A stretch of 64,000 nucleotides of DNA from Nocardioides ginsengisegetis (lineage in GTDB: Bacteria; Actinomycetota; Actinomycetes; Propionibacteriales; Nocardioidaceae). The stretch's first letter is position 1; each line of letters starts with the position of its first letter. Below are positions 34,105-46,247 of this stretch, in pieces. The DNA is taken from the NCBI RefSeq assembly GCF_014138045.1, contig NZ_JACGXA010000001.1, positions 1 through 64,000 on the forward strand, written 5' to 3'. Position numbers and translations under genes: made by a program. The notes beneath the pieces were generated by a model that worked only from the letters and a program-made list of their open reading frames with translations, did not search any database and was not told the origin of the DNA.

Positions 34105-35475
34105 CTAGTCGTGACCGGCGGGTATTCCGATTCGGTCGGCCGGGGACGTCCGCATCAGCACCACGTCGCCGTGGCTGCCGTAGCCGACCAGCCGGCCGCC
34201 GTACGACGCGCCGTTGAAGCCGACCATCAGCCAGCCGTCGTCCTCGCGGACGAGCGTGGGCCACGGGATGTTGGTGGGGTACGGCGCGTCGAGCCCGCCG
34301 ACCTCGGCCAGCGCGAGGTCGTACACCGGGTAGCCGCGCCGCTGGCCCCGGCGCCCGTCGCGGCCGTCGCTGGCCAGCACCCGCCATCCGTCGTCGAGGC
34401 GGACCAGCGTGGTGCCCTCGGTCGCGATCCGGCCCGTGTCGGCGCCCACCAGCGTGAGCTCGTCGAGGGACGGGCCCGCCGCCAGGGCCGGGTGGAAGCG
34501 GAAGAACTTCGGGGCGCTGACGAAACCCACGTGCCAGGTGTCCCCGATCCGGACCAGGTGCGGGTCCCAGACGCCGACCGAGCGCAACCCCGTGGTGGGG
34601 ACCGCGAGCGGACGGGTGTCGAGGACGTGCCGGCCGGCGAGCAGGTCGGCACGCGTCGTGGCGAGCGTGATCGCCACCGATGCCCCGGGCCGGCGCCGGT
34701 CGAAGTCGCCCCACGTGCTGGTCGCGACCAGCCAGTCGTCGTCGCGGCGCACCACGTGGGTCGCGTGGTCGCCGAAGACCCCCGGACGGTCCGGGCGGCG
34801 GAAGAACACGTCGGAGACGTGGGCGAGGTCGAGCGCGGGGGAGAGCCGCCACAGCGAGGTGTGGGCGGTGTCGAAGAAGCCCGGTCCTGCGCTGGTGGCG
34901 CTGAGGAGCAGGTCGTCACCGTCACGGACCGGGCTGCCGTCCTCCCGGGTGACGAGCCGGACGTCGCGCAGCCCGAGCTGGCCGAAGCCGCCGGCCGTGA
35001 GGCGCTCGACGGGTCCGTCGACGGCGGTGACCAGGGAAGCGAGCCAGACCTCGTCCCGCGTGTCGCACCGCTCGGCGAGGTTCACGCGGCCGCGGGCCAG
35101 CCAGGTGCCGGCCTCGTGGGTGAGCACGGTCAGGTGGGTGCCGGTCAGGGTCAGGGCGACGCCGTCGACCGGCGCGGTCGCCCGGCCGCTGCGACGGCTG
35201 GCGTGGGTCGTCGTGGCACCGCCCGCACGGACGGTGAGCCCCACGGCACCCCGCGACGCGTCGTACTCCCCGGAGAGGCGGACGTCCCCGCCGGTGAGCG
35301 ACAGGGTGAGGGTGCCGCTGGTGGGCGGGCCCGTCGCGACGACCGCGGCGTACGGCGCGGGGTGCGGCGTGGCCCACTCGACGGCTCCGGCGGTCGCCGC
35401 GTCGACGAGGGCGGACCCGGGAGAGACGAGGTCGACGGGCCGGCGCCGGCCGACGATCTCGAAGCGGGGCAGCAC
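34105..35475 (-). CDS. glycosidase-like beta-propeller protein
   Basis: The 456-residue cytoplasmic protein has an N-terminal beta-rich region and a C-terminal half with propeller-blade repeats (FGDHATHVVRRDDDWLVATSTW, WDPHLVRIGDTWHVGFVSAPKFFRF, TTLVRLDDGWRVLASDG, NIPWPTLVREDDGWLMVGFNG in segments). It resembles GH43/GH32-type folds, but no complete catalytic triad can be named with confidence. No sugar transporter or regulator is nearby. It shares fold style with the protein at 5655-6554 but not obvious sequence. Confidence 0.5.
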   Translation of the reverse strand: MLPRFEIVGRRRPVDLVSPGSALVDAATAGAVEWATPHPAPYAAVVATGPPTSGTLTLSLTGGDVRLSGEYDASRGAVGLTVRAGGATTTHASRRSGRATAPVDGVALTLTGTHLTVLTHEAGTWLARGRVNLAERCDTRDEVWLASLVTAVDGPVERLTAGGFGQLGLRDVRLVTREDGSPVRDGDDLLLSATSAGPGFFDTAHTSLWRLSPALDLAHVSDVFFRRPDRPGVFGDHATHVVRRDDDWLVATSTWGDFDRRRPGASVAITLATTRADLLAGRHVLDTRPLAVPTTGLRSVGVWDPHLVRIGDTWHVGFVSAPKFFRFHPALAAGPSLDELTLVGADTGRIATEGTTLVRLDDGWRVLASDGRDGRRGQRRGYPVYDLALAEVGGLDAPYPTNIPWPTLVREDDGWLMVGFNGASYGGRLVGYGSHGDVVLMRTSPADRIGIPAGHD

Positions 35476-35513
35476 CCCAGCAGTCTGGCAGCCGCCCAGC
35501 GCAGGGTGAGCGG

Positions 35514-38720
<3,207 letters not shown>

Positions 38721-38784
38721 GTGTCCCCTCTTTCCGAGGGCCCCATCATTCCCCACGCGCGCGGGAGAGGGGGAGTTTGCGTGC

Positions 38785-38810
38785 ATTCCCCCAGTGAACG
38801 ACTCATAACC
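38785..38810 (-). promoter_or_regulatory. possible sigma-B/F-type promoter of the hybrid kinase gene
   Basis: On the minus strand GGTTA (38810-38806) and GGGAAT (38790-38785) are separated by 15 bases, close to the GGTTT-N15-17-GGGWAT pattern of actinobacterial SigB/SigF promoters, with one deviation in the -35. Confidence 0.35.
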
Positions 38811-38876
38811 ATGTACGTCGTCCACCGTTGGGCCCCATGATGCCGGGTAGTCGCGCCCGCCCACGGAGGAGCCTGC

Positions 38877-41800
38877 ATGCGCCACGTCAACAGATGGATC
38901 CTGATCGCCACCGTCCTGGCCCTCGTGGTGGCGGGGGCCCTGTCGGCCCTGGTCCTGCGGTCCACCGACCGCGCCGAGCGCGACGCGGAGGCGTCCGGCT
39001 CCTGCGCGAGCGGCTACCAGCCGGTGCTCGCCGCGATCACCGAGGTCCGCTCGGAGATGCGCAACGAGCGCGCGTCCGGCGGCGAGGGTGACGCCGGGGC
39101 CGAGCAGGAGGCCGAGCGCGAGCGCGAGGAGTCCGAGGGCGACCACGAGGAGTCCGGCCTGGACCCCGAGCTGGTGCGCGAGGCCGTCAAGGAGCTCCCG
39201 ATGCTCGCCGGCACCGACCCCGAGGACTGGGGACACCTCTGCGTGCGCAGCAAGCGGCCCGAGTCGCTCAAGGAGCTCTCGGCGATGTTCGGCGCCCGGG
39301 CCATCTCCCGCCTCGCGCCCTACGGCGCCTACCAGGACGGCGCAGCGGTCAACGCGGCCCGCGAGGCCGCAGCGCTGACCCCCGGCTCGGTGCCGGGCAC
39401 CGCCGGCACCGCCCACCAGTACGGCAAGGGCCCGCTGGTCGTCGACGACCCGGCCTATCCCGAGGTCAACGGGCTGGGCCTCTCCCACAACATGGGGCGG
39501 ATCGACTCCTACGTCTACGACGCCAAGGCCGGCCGGCTGTTCGCCGCCGTCGGCAACGGCGGCATCTGGCGCTCGGACGACAAGGCGGCCACCTGGCGCA
39601 ACGCCAACGGCAACCTGCCCACCACGGTCACCGGCGCCGTGGGCTGGTCCCCCGCCCGCGGCGGCACGCTGCTGGCGCTGACCGGTGAGCCGACCTTCGG
39701 CTCCTCGGCCTACACCGGCCTGGGCGCCTACTGGTCCGGCGACCTCGGCAAGCACTGGACCCGGTCGAAGGGCGTGCCCTCCGGAGCGCTCGGCTTCGCG
39801 ATCGCGGTCGACCAGGCCAACCCCCGACGCGTGTACGCCGCCACCCAGCTGGGCCTGTTCGGCTCGACCGACGGCGGCCGCACCTACCGCAACCTCAAGC
39901 TGCCGACCGGTCGATGCACCGGCGTCACCGACTCCACGACCCACCCGCGCTGCGCGCTGCGCAACGTCGTCACCGACGTGGTCGTCGCGGCCGCCGGCGG
40001 TGAGGGCACCACCACGAAGGCCGGCACCGTGGTCGCGACCATCGGCTGGCGCGGCGGGCAGCGCAAGAACCAGGACGGCACCGTCCAGAGCCCCCGCAAC
40101 GGCGTCTACCGCTCCGGCACCGGCAAGCCCGGCACGTTCAAGAAGCTGGCCGTGACCGGCTTCGCCGCCCAGGACGCGATCGGCCGGGTCGAGCTCGGCA
40201 ACGCCGTGGGACCGCAGCAGGACCACGACGTGCTCTACGCGCTGGTCCAGGACGCCAACCTGCTCAACAACGGCGGCGTCTCGGGGATCGACGTACCCGA
40301 GGGGGCGAAGCCGCCGGTCGGCAGCACCGTCCTCAACGGCCTCTACGTCTCCAGCGACTTCGGCACCACGTGGAGCAGGCTGGCCAGCGGCACCCAGCTC
40401 GCCGGGGACCCGACCACCGGCTCGGCCCTCGTCGGCACCGGCACGGCCACCGGCTACCAGCCGGGCGTCCAGGGTTGGTACAACCTCTGGGTCCAGCCCG
40501 ACCCCACCCGCCAGGACGCCAACGGCATCCCGACGCGGCTGGCCTTCGGCCTCGAGGAGATCTGGACCAACGAGTCCACCGGTGTCGAGGAGCCGCTCGA
40601 CGGCACCGCCCCCGTGCACTTCCGCGTGGTCGGCAAGTACTTCGGCGGCAGCTCCTGCCTGCTGCTCTCCACCGGACTCCCGACCTGCCCCGGCGACCGT
40701 GAGCCCACCGACAACAACAACACGACGCACCCGGACCAGCAGGACGGCATCTGGTTCGCCGACAAGTCGGTCCAGGGCGGCGTGCAGCTCGTCGTCGGCA
40801 ACGACGGCGGCTCCTACCGCTACCAGTTCGAGAACGACGACGACGCCGAGCTCGACAACTCCCACTGGGGCAAGGGCAACCAGACGGGCTTCTACACGCT
40901 GATGCCCTACTTCGCCGCGATGGCGAAGGACGGCACGGTCTGGGGCGGCCTGCAGGACAACGGCAACCTGAAGATCGACGGCAAGACCCGCAAGCAGTAC
41001 GAGACCTACGGCGGCGACGGCTTCTTCAGCGCGGTCGACCCCGACGACTCCAAGGTCGCCTACGAGGAGTACACCAACGGCGCCGTGTCCGGCACGTCCG
41101 AAGGCGGCACCTCGTGGAAGGACATGGACCCGGGCCTGACCTCGTCGAAGTTCTCCAACCCGTTCCAGATGGACCCGCTGGACGCCGACCACCTGCTGAC
41201 CGCCGGCCGTGAGGTCGTCGAGACGCTGGTGGGCCCGCGCACCGACGCCGGCATGACCGCCGCCGCGGACGCCGACGGCAGCACCACCACCTGGATCAAG
41301 GTGTTCGACCTCGGCACCCGCAGCCACCCCGGCGACGCGTCGGCCACGTCCTCGACCACCGACCCGGACAACTCGATGTCGGCGGTCGCGGTGCGGGGCA
41401 ACGCGGAGTACGTCGGCTACTGCGGCTACTGCGACACCCTCAACAAGCTGTCGACGTCGAAGACCTACTTCAAGAACGGTCTGGCCACCAACGTCGGCGG
41501 GTCCAAGCCCGGCAAGAAGGGCAAGGCCGACGGCTGGCACGTCGTGCCCGCCAAGGGCCTGCCCAACCGCTACATCACGTCGGTCGCCATCGACCCGAAG
41601 GACAAGAAGCACGTCTTCGTGACCCTCGGTGGCTACACGCGGCGCTGGCTGCCGCCGGGTGCGGTGGGCGACGCCAACAAGCAGATCGGCACCGGCCACC
41701 TGTTCGTCTCGAAGGACGGCGGTCGCACGTTCCGCAACGCGACCGGCAACCTGCCGGACGCGCCGGCGACGTGGGTCTCGATCCGCGGCAAGCAGCTGCT

Positions 41801-42551
41801 CGTCGCCACGGACGTCGGGGCGTTCGCCTCGGGCCCGCGCGGGGTCACGCAGTCGACACCGAAGTTCGCCCGTCTCGGCGGCCTGCCGTCCGCGCCGGTC
41901 GCGAGCATCACGACCAAGCCGGGCAACCCCAACAAGGCGGTCCTGGCGATGTTCGGCCGCGGCGTGTGGACCTACGACTTCGCCAAGCGGATCCCGGTCC
42001 CGGTCGACCCGGGCCCGCCGCCGACCCCGACCATCGGCCACGAGTACGCCCACTGGGACTTCGAGAACGGCGCCCAGTCCTGGACCGCCGACGGCGTTCC
42101 GCTGACGTGGTCGCAGGGCTCACCCGGACACGGTGCCGACGCGGCCTCGGACGACTCCGGCCAGGCCTGGGCCATCGCCGGCCCCACGGGCTACGTCGAC
42201 AACATGGACGCCTCGCTGACCTCCCCGGCCACGGCCGGGACCGGCGGCGCGACGGTCGTGGAGTGGTGGATGAAGATGGACACCGAGGGCGGCTTCGACC
42301 CGGTCTCGGTCGAGTGGTCCTCCGACGGGACGACGTGGAAGCAGCTGGCGGAGTTCTCCGGCAAGAACCCCGCTGCCCCGGGCTGGTCGCGCTACGCCCT
42401 GAAGTTCACCGCCCCGGCGGGGAACGTCCAGGTCCGCTTCCACTTCACCTCCGACTCCCTCTGCTCGGCGATCGGTGGGCCGCTGTGCTCCTCGACCTCC
42501 GGCTGGGACGGCGTGCACGTCGACGACGTCCGACTCGGCGCCGCCGGTTGA
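38877..42551 (+). CDS. large secreted sialidase/sortilin-like beta-propeller protein
   Basis: The 1224-residue protein has an N-terminal membrane anchor or signal (WILIATVLALVVAGALSALVL) and an acidic low-complexity linker (about 65-95). A long propeller region follows with BNR-like Asp-box repeats (SDDKAATWRNANG, STDGGRTYRNL, SSDFGTTWSRL, SKDGGRTFRNATG), and a C-terminal jelly-roll of the MAM/immune-inhibitor-A type (about 1075-1220, WDFENGAQSWTADG). It likely binds or cleaves extracellular glycans or proteins; no active-site set is evident. It is divergent from the hybrid kinase gene. A GGAGGAG site precedes the ATG. Confidence 0.75.
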   Translation: MRHVNRWILIATVLALVVAGALSALVLRSTDRAERDAEASGSCASGYQPVLAAITEVRSEMRNERASGGEGDAGAEQEAEREREESEGDHEESGLDPELVREAVKELPMLAGTDPEDWGHLCVRSKRPESLKELSAMFGARAISRLAPYGAYQDGAAVNAAREAAALTPGSVPGTAGTAHQYGKGPLVVDDPAYPEVNGLGLSHNMGRIDSYVYDAKAGRLFAAVGNGGIWRSDDKAATWRNANGNLPTTVTGAVGWSPARGGTLLALTGEPTFGSSAYTGLGAYWSGDLGKHWTRSKGVPSGALGFAIAVDQANPRRVYAATQLGLFGSTDGGRTYRNLKLPTGRCTGVTDSTTHPRCALRNVVTDVVVAAAGGEGTTTKAGTVVATIGWRGGQRKNQDGTVQSPRNGVYRSGTGKPGTFKKLAVTGFAAQDAIGRVELGNAVGPQQDHDVLYALVQDANLLNNGGVSGIDVPEGAKPPVGSTVLNGLYVSSDFGTTWSRLASGTQLAGDPTTGSALVGTGTATGYQPGVQGWYNLWVQPDPTRQDANGIPTRLAFGLEEIWTNESTGVEEPLDGTAPVHFRVVGKYFGGSSCLLLSTGLPTCPGDREPTDNNNTTHPDQQDGIWFADKSVQGGVQLVVGNDGGSYRYQFENDDDAELDNSHWGKGNQTGFYTLMPYFAAMAKDGTVWGGLQDNGNLKIDGKTRKQYETYGGDGFFSAVDPDDSKVAYEEYTNGAVSGTSEGGTSWKDMDPGLTSSKFSNPFQMDPLDADHLLTAGREVVETLVGPRTDAGMTAAADADGSTTTWIKVFDLGTRSHPGDASATSSTTDPDNSMSAVAVRGNAEYVGYCGYCDTLNKLSTSKTYFKNGLATNVGGSKPGKKGKADGWHVVPAKGLPNRYITSVAIDPKDKKHVFVTLGGYTRRWLPPGAVGDANKQIGTGHLFVSKDGGRTFRNATGNLPDAPATWVSIRGKQLLVATDVGAFASGPRGVTQSTPKFARLGGLPSAPVASITTKPGNPNKAVLAMFGRGVWTYDFAKRIPVPVDPGPPPTPTIGHEYAHWDFENGAQSWTADGVPLTWSQGSPGHGADAASDDSGQAWAIAGPTGYVDNMDASLTSPATAGTGGATVVEWWMKMDTEGGFDPVSVEWSSDGTTWKQLAEFSGKNPAAPGWSRYALKFTAPAGNVQVRFHFTSDSLCSAIGGPLCSSTSGWDGVHVDDVRLGAAG

Positions 42552-42610
42552 CCGCTGGTTGAGGTGCGAAGGCCCCCTGGGGGCCTGAGCCTCGAAACCC
42601 GGTGAGACGA

Positions 42611-42646
42611 GCAGCGGCGGTGACCCACGTGGGTCACCGCCGCTGC
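42611..42646. terminator. perfect 18-bp palindromic bidirectional terminator
   Basis: GCAGCGGCGGTGACCCAC is followed directly by its exact reverse complement, between the convergent propeller and phosphodiester glycosidase genes. It can fold equally on either transcript. Confidence 0.8.
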
Positions 42647-42659
42647 GTTGTTGCGATGG

Positions 42660-44273
42660 TCAGGGACGGATCAGCAGCGCGTCCCCGACCGGTCGCTCCC
42701 CGGTGGCGTCCGAGGGGTGCGAGATGACCTGGCCGTCGACCACCATCGTGGTCGAGCCGCCGCCGTCGAGGTTGATCGCGTCGACGAGCCCCAGCGACTT
42801 CGCCACCGCGGCGGCCTCGGGTCCGGAGAGCCCGAGGTCCTGGTCGGTGCGCCCGTCGACGGTGATGAGCACGGTGCGGCCCTGCCCGTCGATCCCCGCG
42901 ATGGTGCGCGGGTTGCGCTTGATGAACCAGCCGTACTGGAAGCTCGGGTCGCCCGGGTGGACGAAGCCGTCGCGCTTCTGGGTGATGTCGATCTTCCCGT
43001 CGCGGACGAGCAGCGGCCCGCCGTTGGTGATGGTGGTGCCGCGCGGCGTCGCGACCGGCCGGCCGCCGGACTCCAGCCGGGGGTGGAGCGAGACCTCGTC
43101 GCCGACCCTGACCCCTGCGAGGAGCGACACGTCGTCCCCGGTCGCCTGGAGGGCCGTCTGGCCGGGGGCGAGGGCGGTGCCGCGGGAGTCGCGCACCGCG
43201 GTGATGGCGCCCTTCTCGACGACGACCTCGCGCCCGGGGCCCTGCGGCGTGGACGCGGCGTACTCCCGGGTGAACGCCACCAGCTCACTCCCGTCCGCGC
43301 ACGTGACGTCGTGCAGCGGCAGGTCCGTCGGGGCGTCGGTCGCGTCGCCGCCGCAGTTGCGGATCAGGCCCGGAACCCGGTCCATGCCGTCGAGGTCGAG
43401 GGATCGCCCGTCGACCTCGACGGTCCCACCCCACGTCAGACGTCGTACGGCGCTCCCGCGGGCGTCGTCGTGCAGCACGAGCGCCGGGCGGTCGTCGGTG
43501 GACTCCGAGACGATCCGGCCGTCGTAGACGCCGGCACCCGCCGGGTCGCCGGGCGCGCCGGCGGCGGGATCGAGCACGAAGAAGCCGGAGTTGATCGCGG
43601 CCGTGGCGCCGCCGGCGGCGGCCAGGTCCGAGGTCCTCTCCCGCTGGTAGAGGTCGGGCCCGAACGACCCGCCCAGGTGGCCCGAGAACGTGCGCGGGTC
43701 GATGCGCAGGACGTTGACGTGCCACGGACCGCGGTCCGAGGCGTCGCCGTCCCAGCCGGTGTAGACCGACGAGGCCGTCTCGCCGGCCGCCGCCAGGCGG
43801 GCCTTCTCGGCGTCCGCGTCGGCCTTCGTGGTGAAGCTGCCGACGCGCACCCGGTAGCCCAGGACGCCGGCCGCGACGTCCGCGGTCTGCGGCTGGCGCA
43901 CCCGCTCGACCCGGGCTGCGAAACCCTTGGCGGTCAGCCGGTCGGCCTCCGCACGCGCGCTGGCCTCGTCGGAGATCGCCTTGGGTGGCGCGTCCGGGTC
44001 GGGGGACGTGCTGGTCGCCGGGATGGCGGCCTCCTCCGTCCAGCGCAGGCTCGGATCCGTGCCCCCGCGGGTGATCCGCGTCAGCGTGACCCCGGGCTGG
44101 AGGGTCGTGGTGGTGCGCGACTCGGGCAGGTCGGCCGGCCCGAGGTCCAGGTGGGCGCCGGACGTGCCGGCCAGCGCGGGAGCCACGGTCCCGGTGGTGC
44201 CCGCGGCCGCGACGGCGACGCCGCAGACGAAGGCGGCCGCGCTGCGTTGCAGGGTCCTCCTCCGGCCGGTCAT
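42660..44273 (-). CDS. secreted phosphodiester glycosidase (NAGPA domain) with SPOR-like domain
   Basis: The 537-residue precursor has a signal peptide (to about residue 36, ending ALA) and a SPOR-like repeat region (GFAARVERVRQ... YRVRVGSFTTKADADAEKARL, about 115-190). The C-terminal NAGPA-type domain carries GATAAINSGFFV, NGGPLLVRDGKI and the signature VDAINLDGGGSTTMVVDG. NAGPA enzymes remove GlcNAc from phosphodiesters; bacterial members act on phosphodiester-linked wall or capsule sugars. Its ATG overlaps the stop of the upstream phosphodiesterase gene (ATGA), so the two are made together. Confidence 0.88.
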   Translation of the reverse strand: MTGRRRTLQRSAAAFVCGVAVAAAGTTGTVAPALAGTSGAHLDLGPADLPESRTTTTLQPGVTLTRITRGGTDPSLRWTEEAAIPATSTSPDPDAPPKAISDEASARAEADRLTAKGFAARVERVRQPQTADVAAGVLGYRVRVGSFTTKADADAEKARLAAAGETASSVYTGWDGDASDRGPWHVNVLRIDPRTFSGHLGGSFGPDLYQRERTSDLAAAGGATAAINSGFFVLDPAAGAPGDPAGAGVYDGRIVSESTDDRPALVLHDDARGSAVRRLTWGGTVEVDGRSLDLDGMDRVPGLIRNCGGDATDAPTDLPLHDVTCADGSELVAFTREYAASTPQGPGREVVVEKGAITAVRDSRGTALAPGQTALQATGDDVSLLAGVRVGDEVSLHPRLESGGRPVATPRGTTITNGGPLLVRDGKIDITQKRDGFVHPGDPSFQYGWFIKRNPRTIAGIDGQGRTVLITVDGRTDQDLGLSGPEAAAVAKSLGLVDAINLDGGGSTTMVVDGQVISHPSDATGERPVGDALLIRP

Positions 44274-46069
44274 CGGGCGAGGAACTTCTGCAGGCCGGCG
44301 AGGTCGTCGGTGTTGATCTGGTCGACGCCGACCTTCACGAGCTCGGTCCACAGCGCATCGCGGGACGCGCCGGCGACGTCGTTGGTCGCCCAGAACCGCA
44401 GCCGGTAGCCGTGCTGGTGTGCGCGGGCGACGATGTCGCGCAGCTTCTGCTCCTCGGCGGCCGGCATCGGGCCGGCGCCGTCCCACGTGAAGGTGTTGGT
44501 CCAGTTGTCGCTGACCAGCGGCATGAACGAGGGGGACGTGCCCTGGTCGAGGTCGGCGAGGCGGCCGTCGTAGCCGGCGTACCGCGTGGGCTGGGCGAGC
44601 ATGGCCGCGCGGTCACGGTTGCCGCTGATGACGGCGGTGACGGCGCCCTGCTGCGTCGTCGAGGGGGTGTACGTCGTCATCAGGTTGGGGTGCTCGCGCA
44701 GCACCCGGTCGATGGCCGGCCAGGTCGTCGACGCGTCGGACTTCACGTCGACGAGCAGCTGGAAGGTGCCGTGCCAGCCGGGGTACTCCGTGCCGCCGTT
44801 CATCTTCCGGCGCGCCTCGAGCGGGGAGAGGTAGAGGCTCTCGAGGGTCCGGCCCGGGACGACCTGGTCGCGGTCGTGGGCGACGAGCAGCTGGCCGTCG
44901 ACGAGCCAGACGTCGGCCTCGACGCTGGTGAAGCCGTGGTCGAGGGCGTCGGTCAGCGGGTGGGTGTGCTCGTAGTCGTTGTGCGCGTGCGCCTGCTGCA
45001 GGGGCTGGGCCTGGCGGGCCGTGCCGTAGGCACGGGGGAGGGCGAAGCCGCGGTCGGCGAGGACCTCGCGGAGCCGGTCGGGGTAGTCGGTGATCATCCC
45101 GTCCACGCCGTCGTCGATGAGCTTGTTCATCGTGGGCTTGTCGTCGACGGTCCACGGGATGACCTTGATCCCGGCGGCGTGCGCCTCGTCGACCATCGCC
45201 CTGGTGACGTAGGGCTGGTAGCCGGGGTCGGTGACCTTGCCGTTCTGCGGGAAGCCGTGCACCGGCGAGAACGCCGAGGCGCCGAACGAGTCGATCGCCT
45301 TGATCGGGTCGTCGTCGAAGTCGTCGATGTCAAGGCCGCCGAGCCACGGCGACTTGCCGGGCTGGTCGACCTGGAGGAAGTCGTAGTTGGTCAGGGCCAC
45401 CAGCGGCAGCCGCGGGTCGACCTGCTTCATCCGCATCAGCGAGCTCCAGTCGAAGCTCTGGATCGTGACCTGGGGCGCGATGTCGGCGGCCCGGATCTCG
45501 TGGTCGGTGACCTGCACGAACTTCTCCATCGGTGCGGTCTCGCTGGGGGCGCCGGCCTCGACCTTGGTCTCGACATTCAGCTTGAGCCCGTTGGCGTGGT
45601 AGGCCTTCACGAGGTCGAAGACCTCGCTGAGCAGCGGCATCCGCTCGCCGGGGGAGGCCTGCTGCCCGGGAAAGTCCGGCAGCGTCTGGCTGCCGCAGTC
45701 CAGCGTGCGCACCTGGGCGAGGCTCAGCGTGTTCACGTACTTGCCGACGTAGGGGTACTCCGGGTCGCCCGGCGTCGCCGGACCGGTGTCCTGGCACTTC
45801 GAGCCGTTGACCTTCCGGTCGTGGGTGACGACGGCCTCGCCGTCCTCGGTGATCTGGACGTCGAGCTCGAGGGTGCTGACCCCCAGCCGGATCGCCTTGT
45901 CGAACGACGCGAGCGTGCTCTCGACCGTGAGGCCGATGCCGCCGCGGTGTGCCTGCAGGTCGAACGTCGGCTTGTCGGTGGCGGCCTGCGCGGCCGCGGG
46001 GTGGAGGGGGGCGACGAGGGCCGCGCCGAGGAGGAGGGCGGCGGCGCCCGAGATGTTCCGAGATGACAT
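44270..46069 (-). CDS. secreted double phosphodiesterase (GDPD plus Aim6-like)
   Basis: The 599-residue precursor has a signal peptide (to about 30) and two PLC-like barrels. The first (about 35-345) is a glycerophosphodiester phosphodiesterase with AHRGG, TLELDVQITEDGEAVVTHD and a final MITDYPDRL. The second (about 365-599) has HAHNDYEHTHPL, SVEADVWLVDGQLLVAHD and ends in INTDDLAGLQKFL, the pattern of the Aim6-type family. Both keep the H/E/D metal-site residues. It probably cleaves glycerophosphodiesters outside the cell. ATG at 46069 or 46081 are both possible. Confidence 0.88.
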   Translation of the reverse strand: MSSRNISGAAALLLGAALVAPLHPAAAQAATDKPTFDLQAHRGGIGLTVESTLASFDKAIRLGVSTLELDVQITEDGEAVVTHDRKVNGSKCQDTGPATPGDPEYPYVGKYVNTLSLAQVRTLDCGSQTLPDFPGQQASPGERMPLLSEVFDLVKAYHANGLKLNVETKVEAGAPSETAPMEKFVQVTDHEIRAADIAPQVTIQSFDWSSLMRMKQVDPRLPLVALTNYDFLQVDQPGKSPWLGGLDIDDFDDDPIKAIDSFGASAFSPVHGFPQNGKVTDPGYQPYVTRAMVDEAHAAGIKVIPWTVDDKPTMNKLIDDGVDGMITDYPDRLREVLADRGFALPRAYGTARQAQPLQQAHAHNDYEHTHPLTDALDHGFTSVEADVWLVDGQLLVAHDRDQVVPGRTLESLYLSPLEARRKMNGGTEYPGWHGTFQLLVDVKSDASTTWPAIDRVLREHPNLMTTYTPSTTQQGAVTAVISGNRDRAAMLAQPTRYAGYDGRLADLDQGTSPSFMPLVSDNWTNTFTWDGAGPMPAAEEQKLRDIVARAHQHGYRLRFWATNDVAGASRDALWTELVKVGVDQINTDDLAGLQKFLAR

Positions 46070-46247
46070 GCGCTCGACCATGTGCAGGGCGTCGGACCTC
46101 GCGGTGAACACCCGGAGGATCCCCGGCGACGACGGCGTGGCGAGTCCCGCGAGGTGCGTGACATGGCTCACAACCGCGCTCGAAGTGTCGTCACGAGGTG
46201 TGTTAGGGGTGGAGGTGACCGCAGATCCACCGACAGCAAGGAGATCC

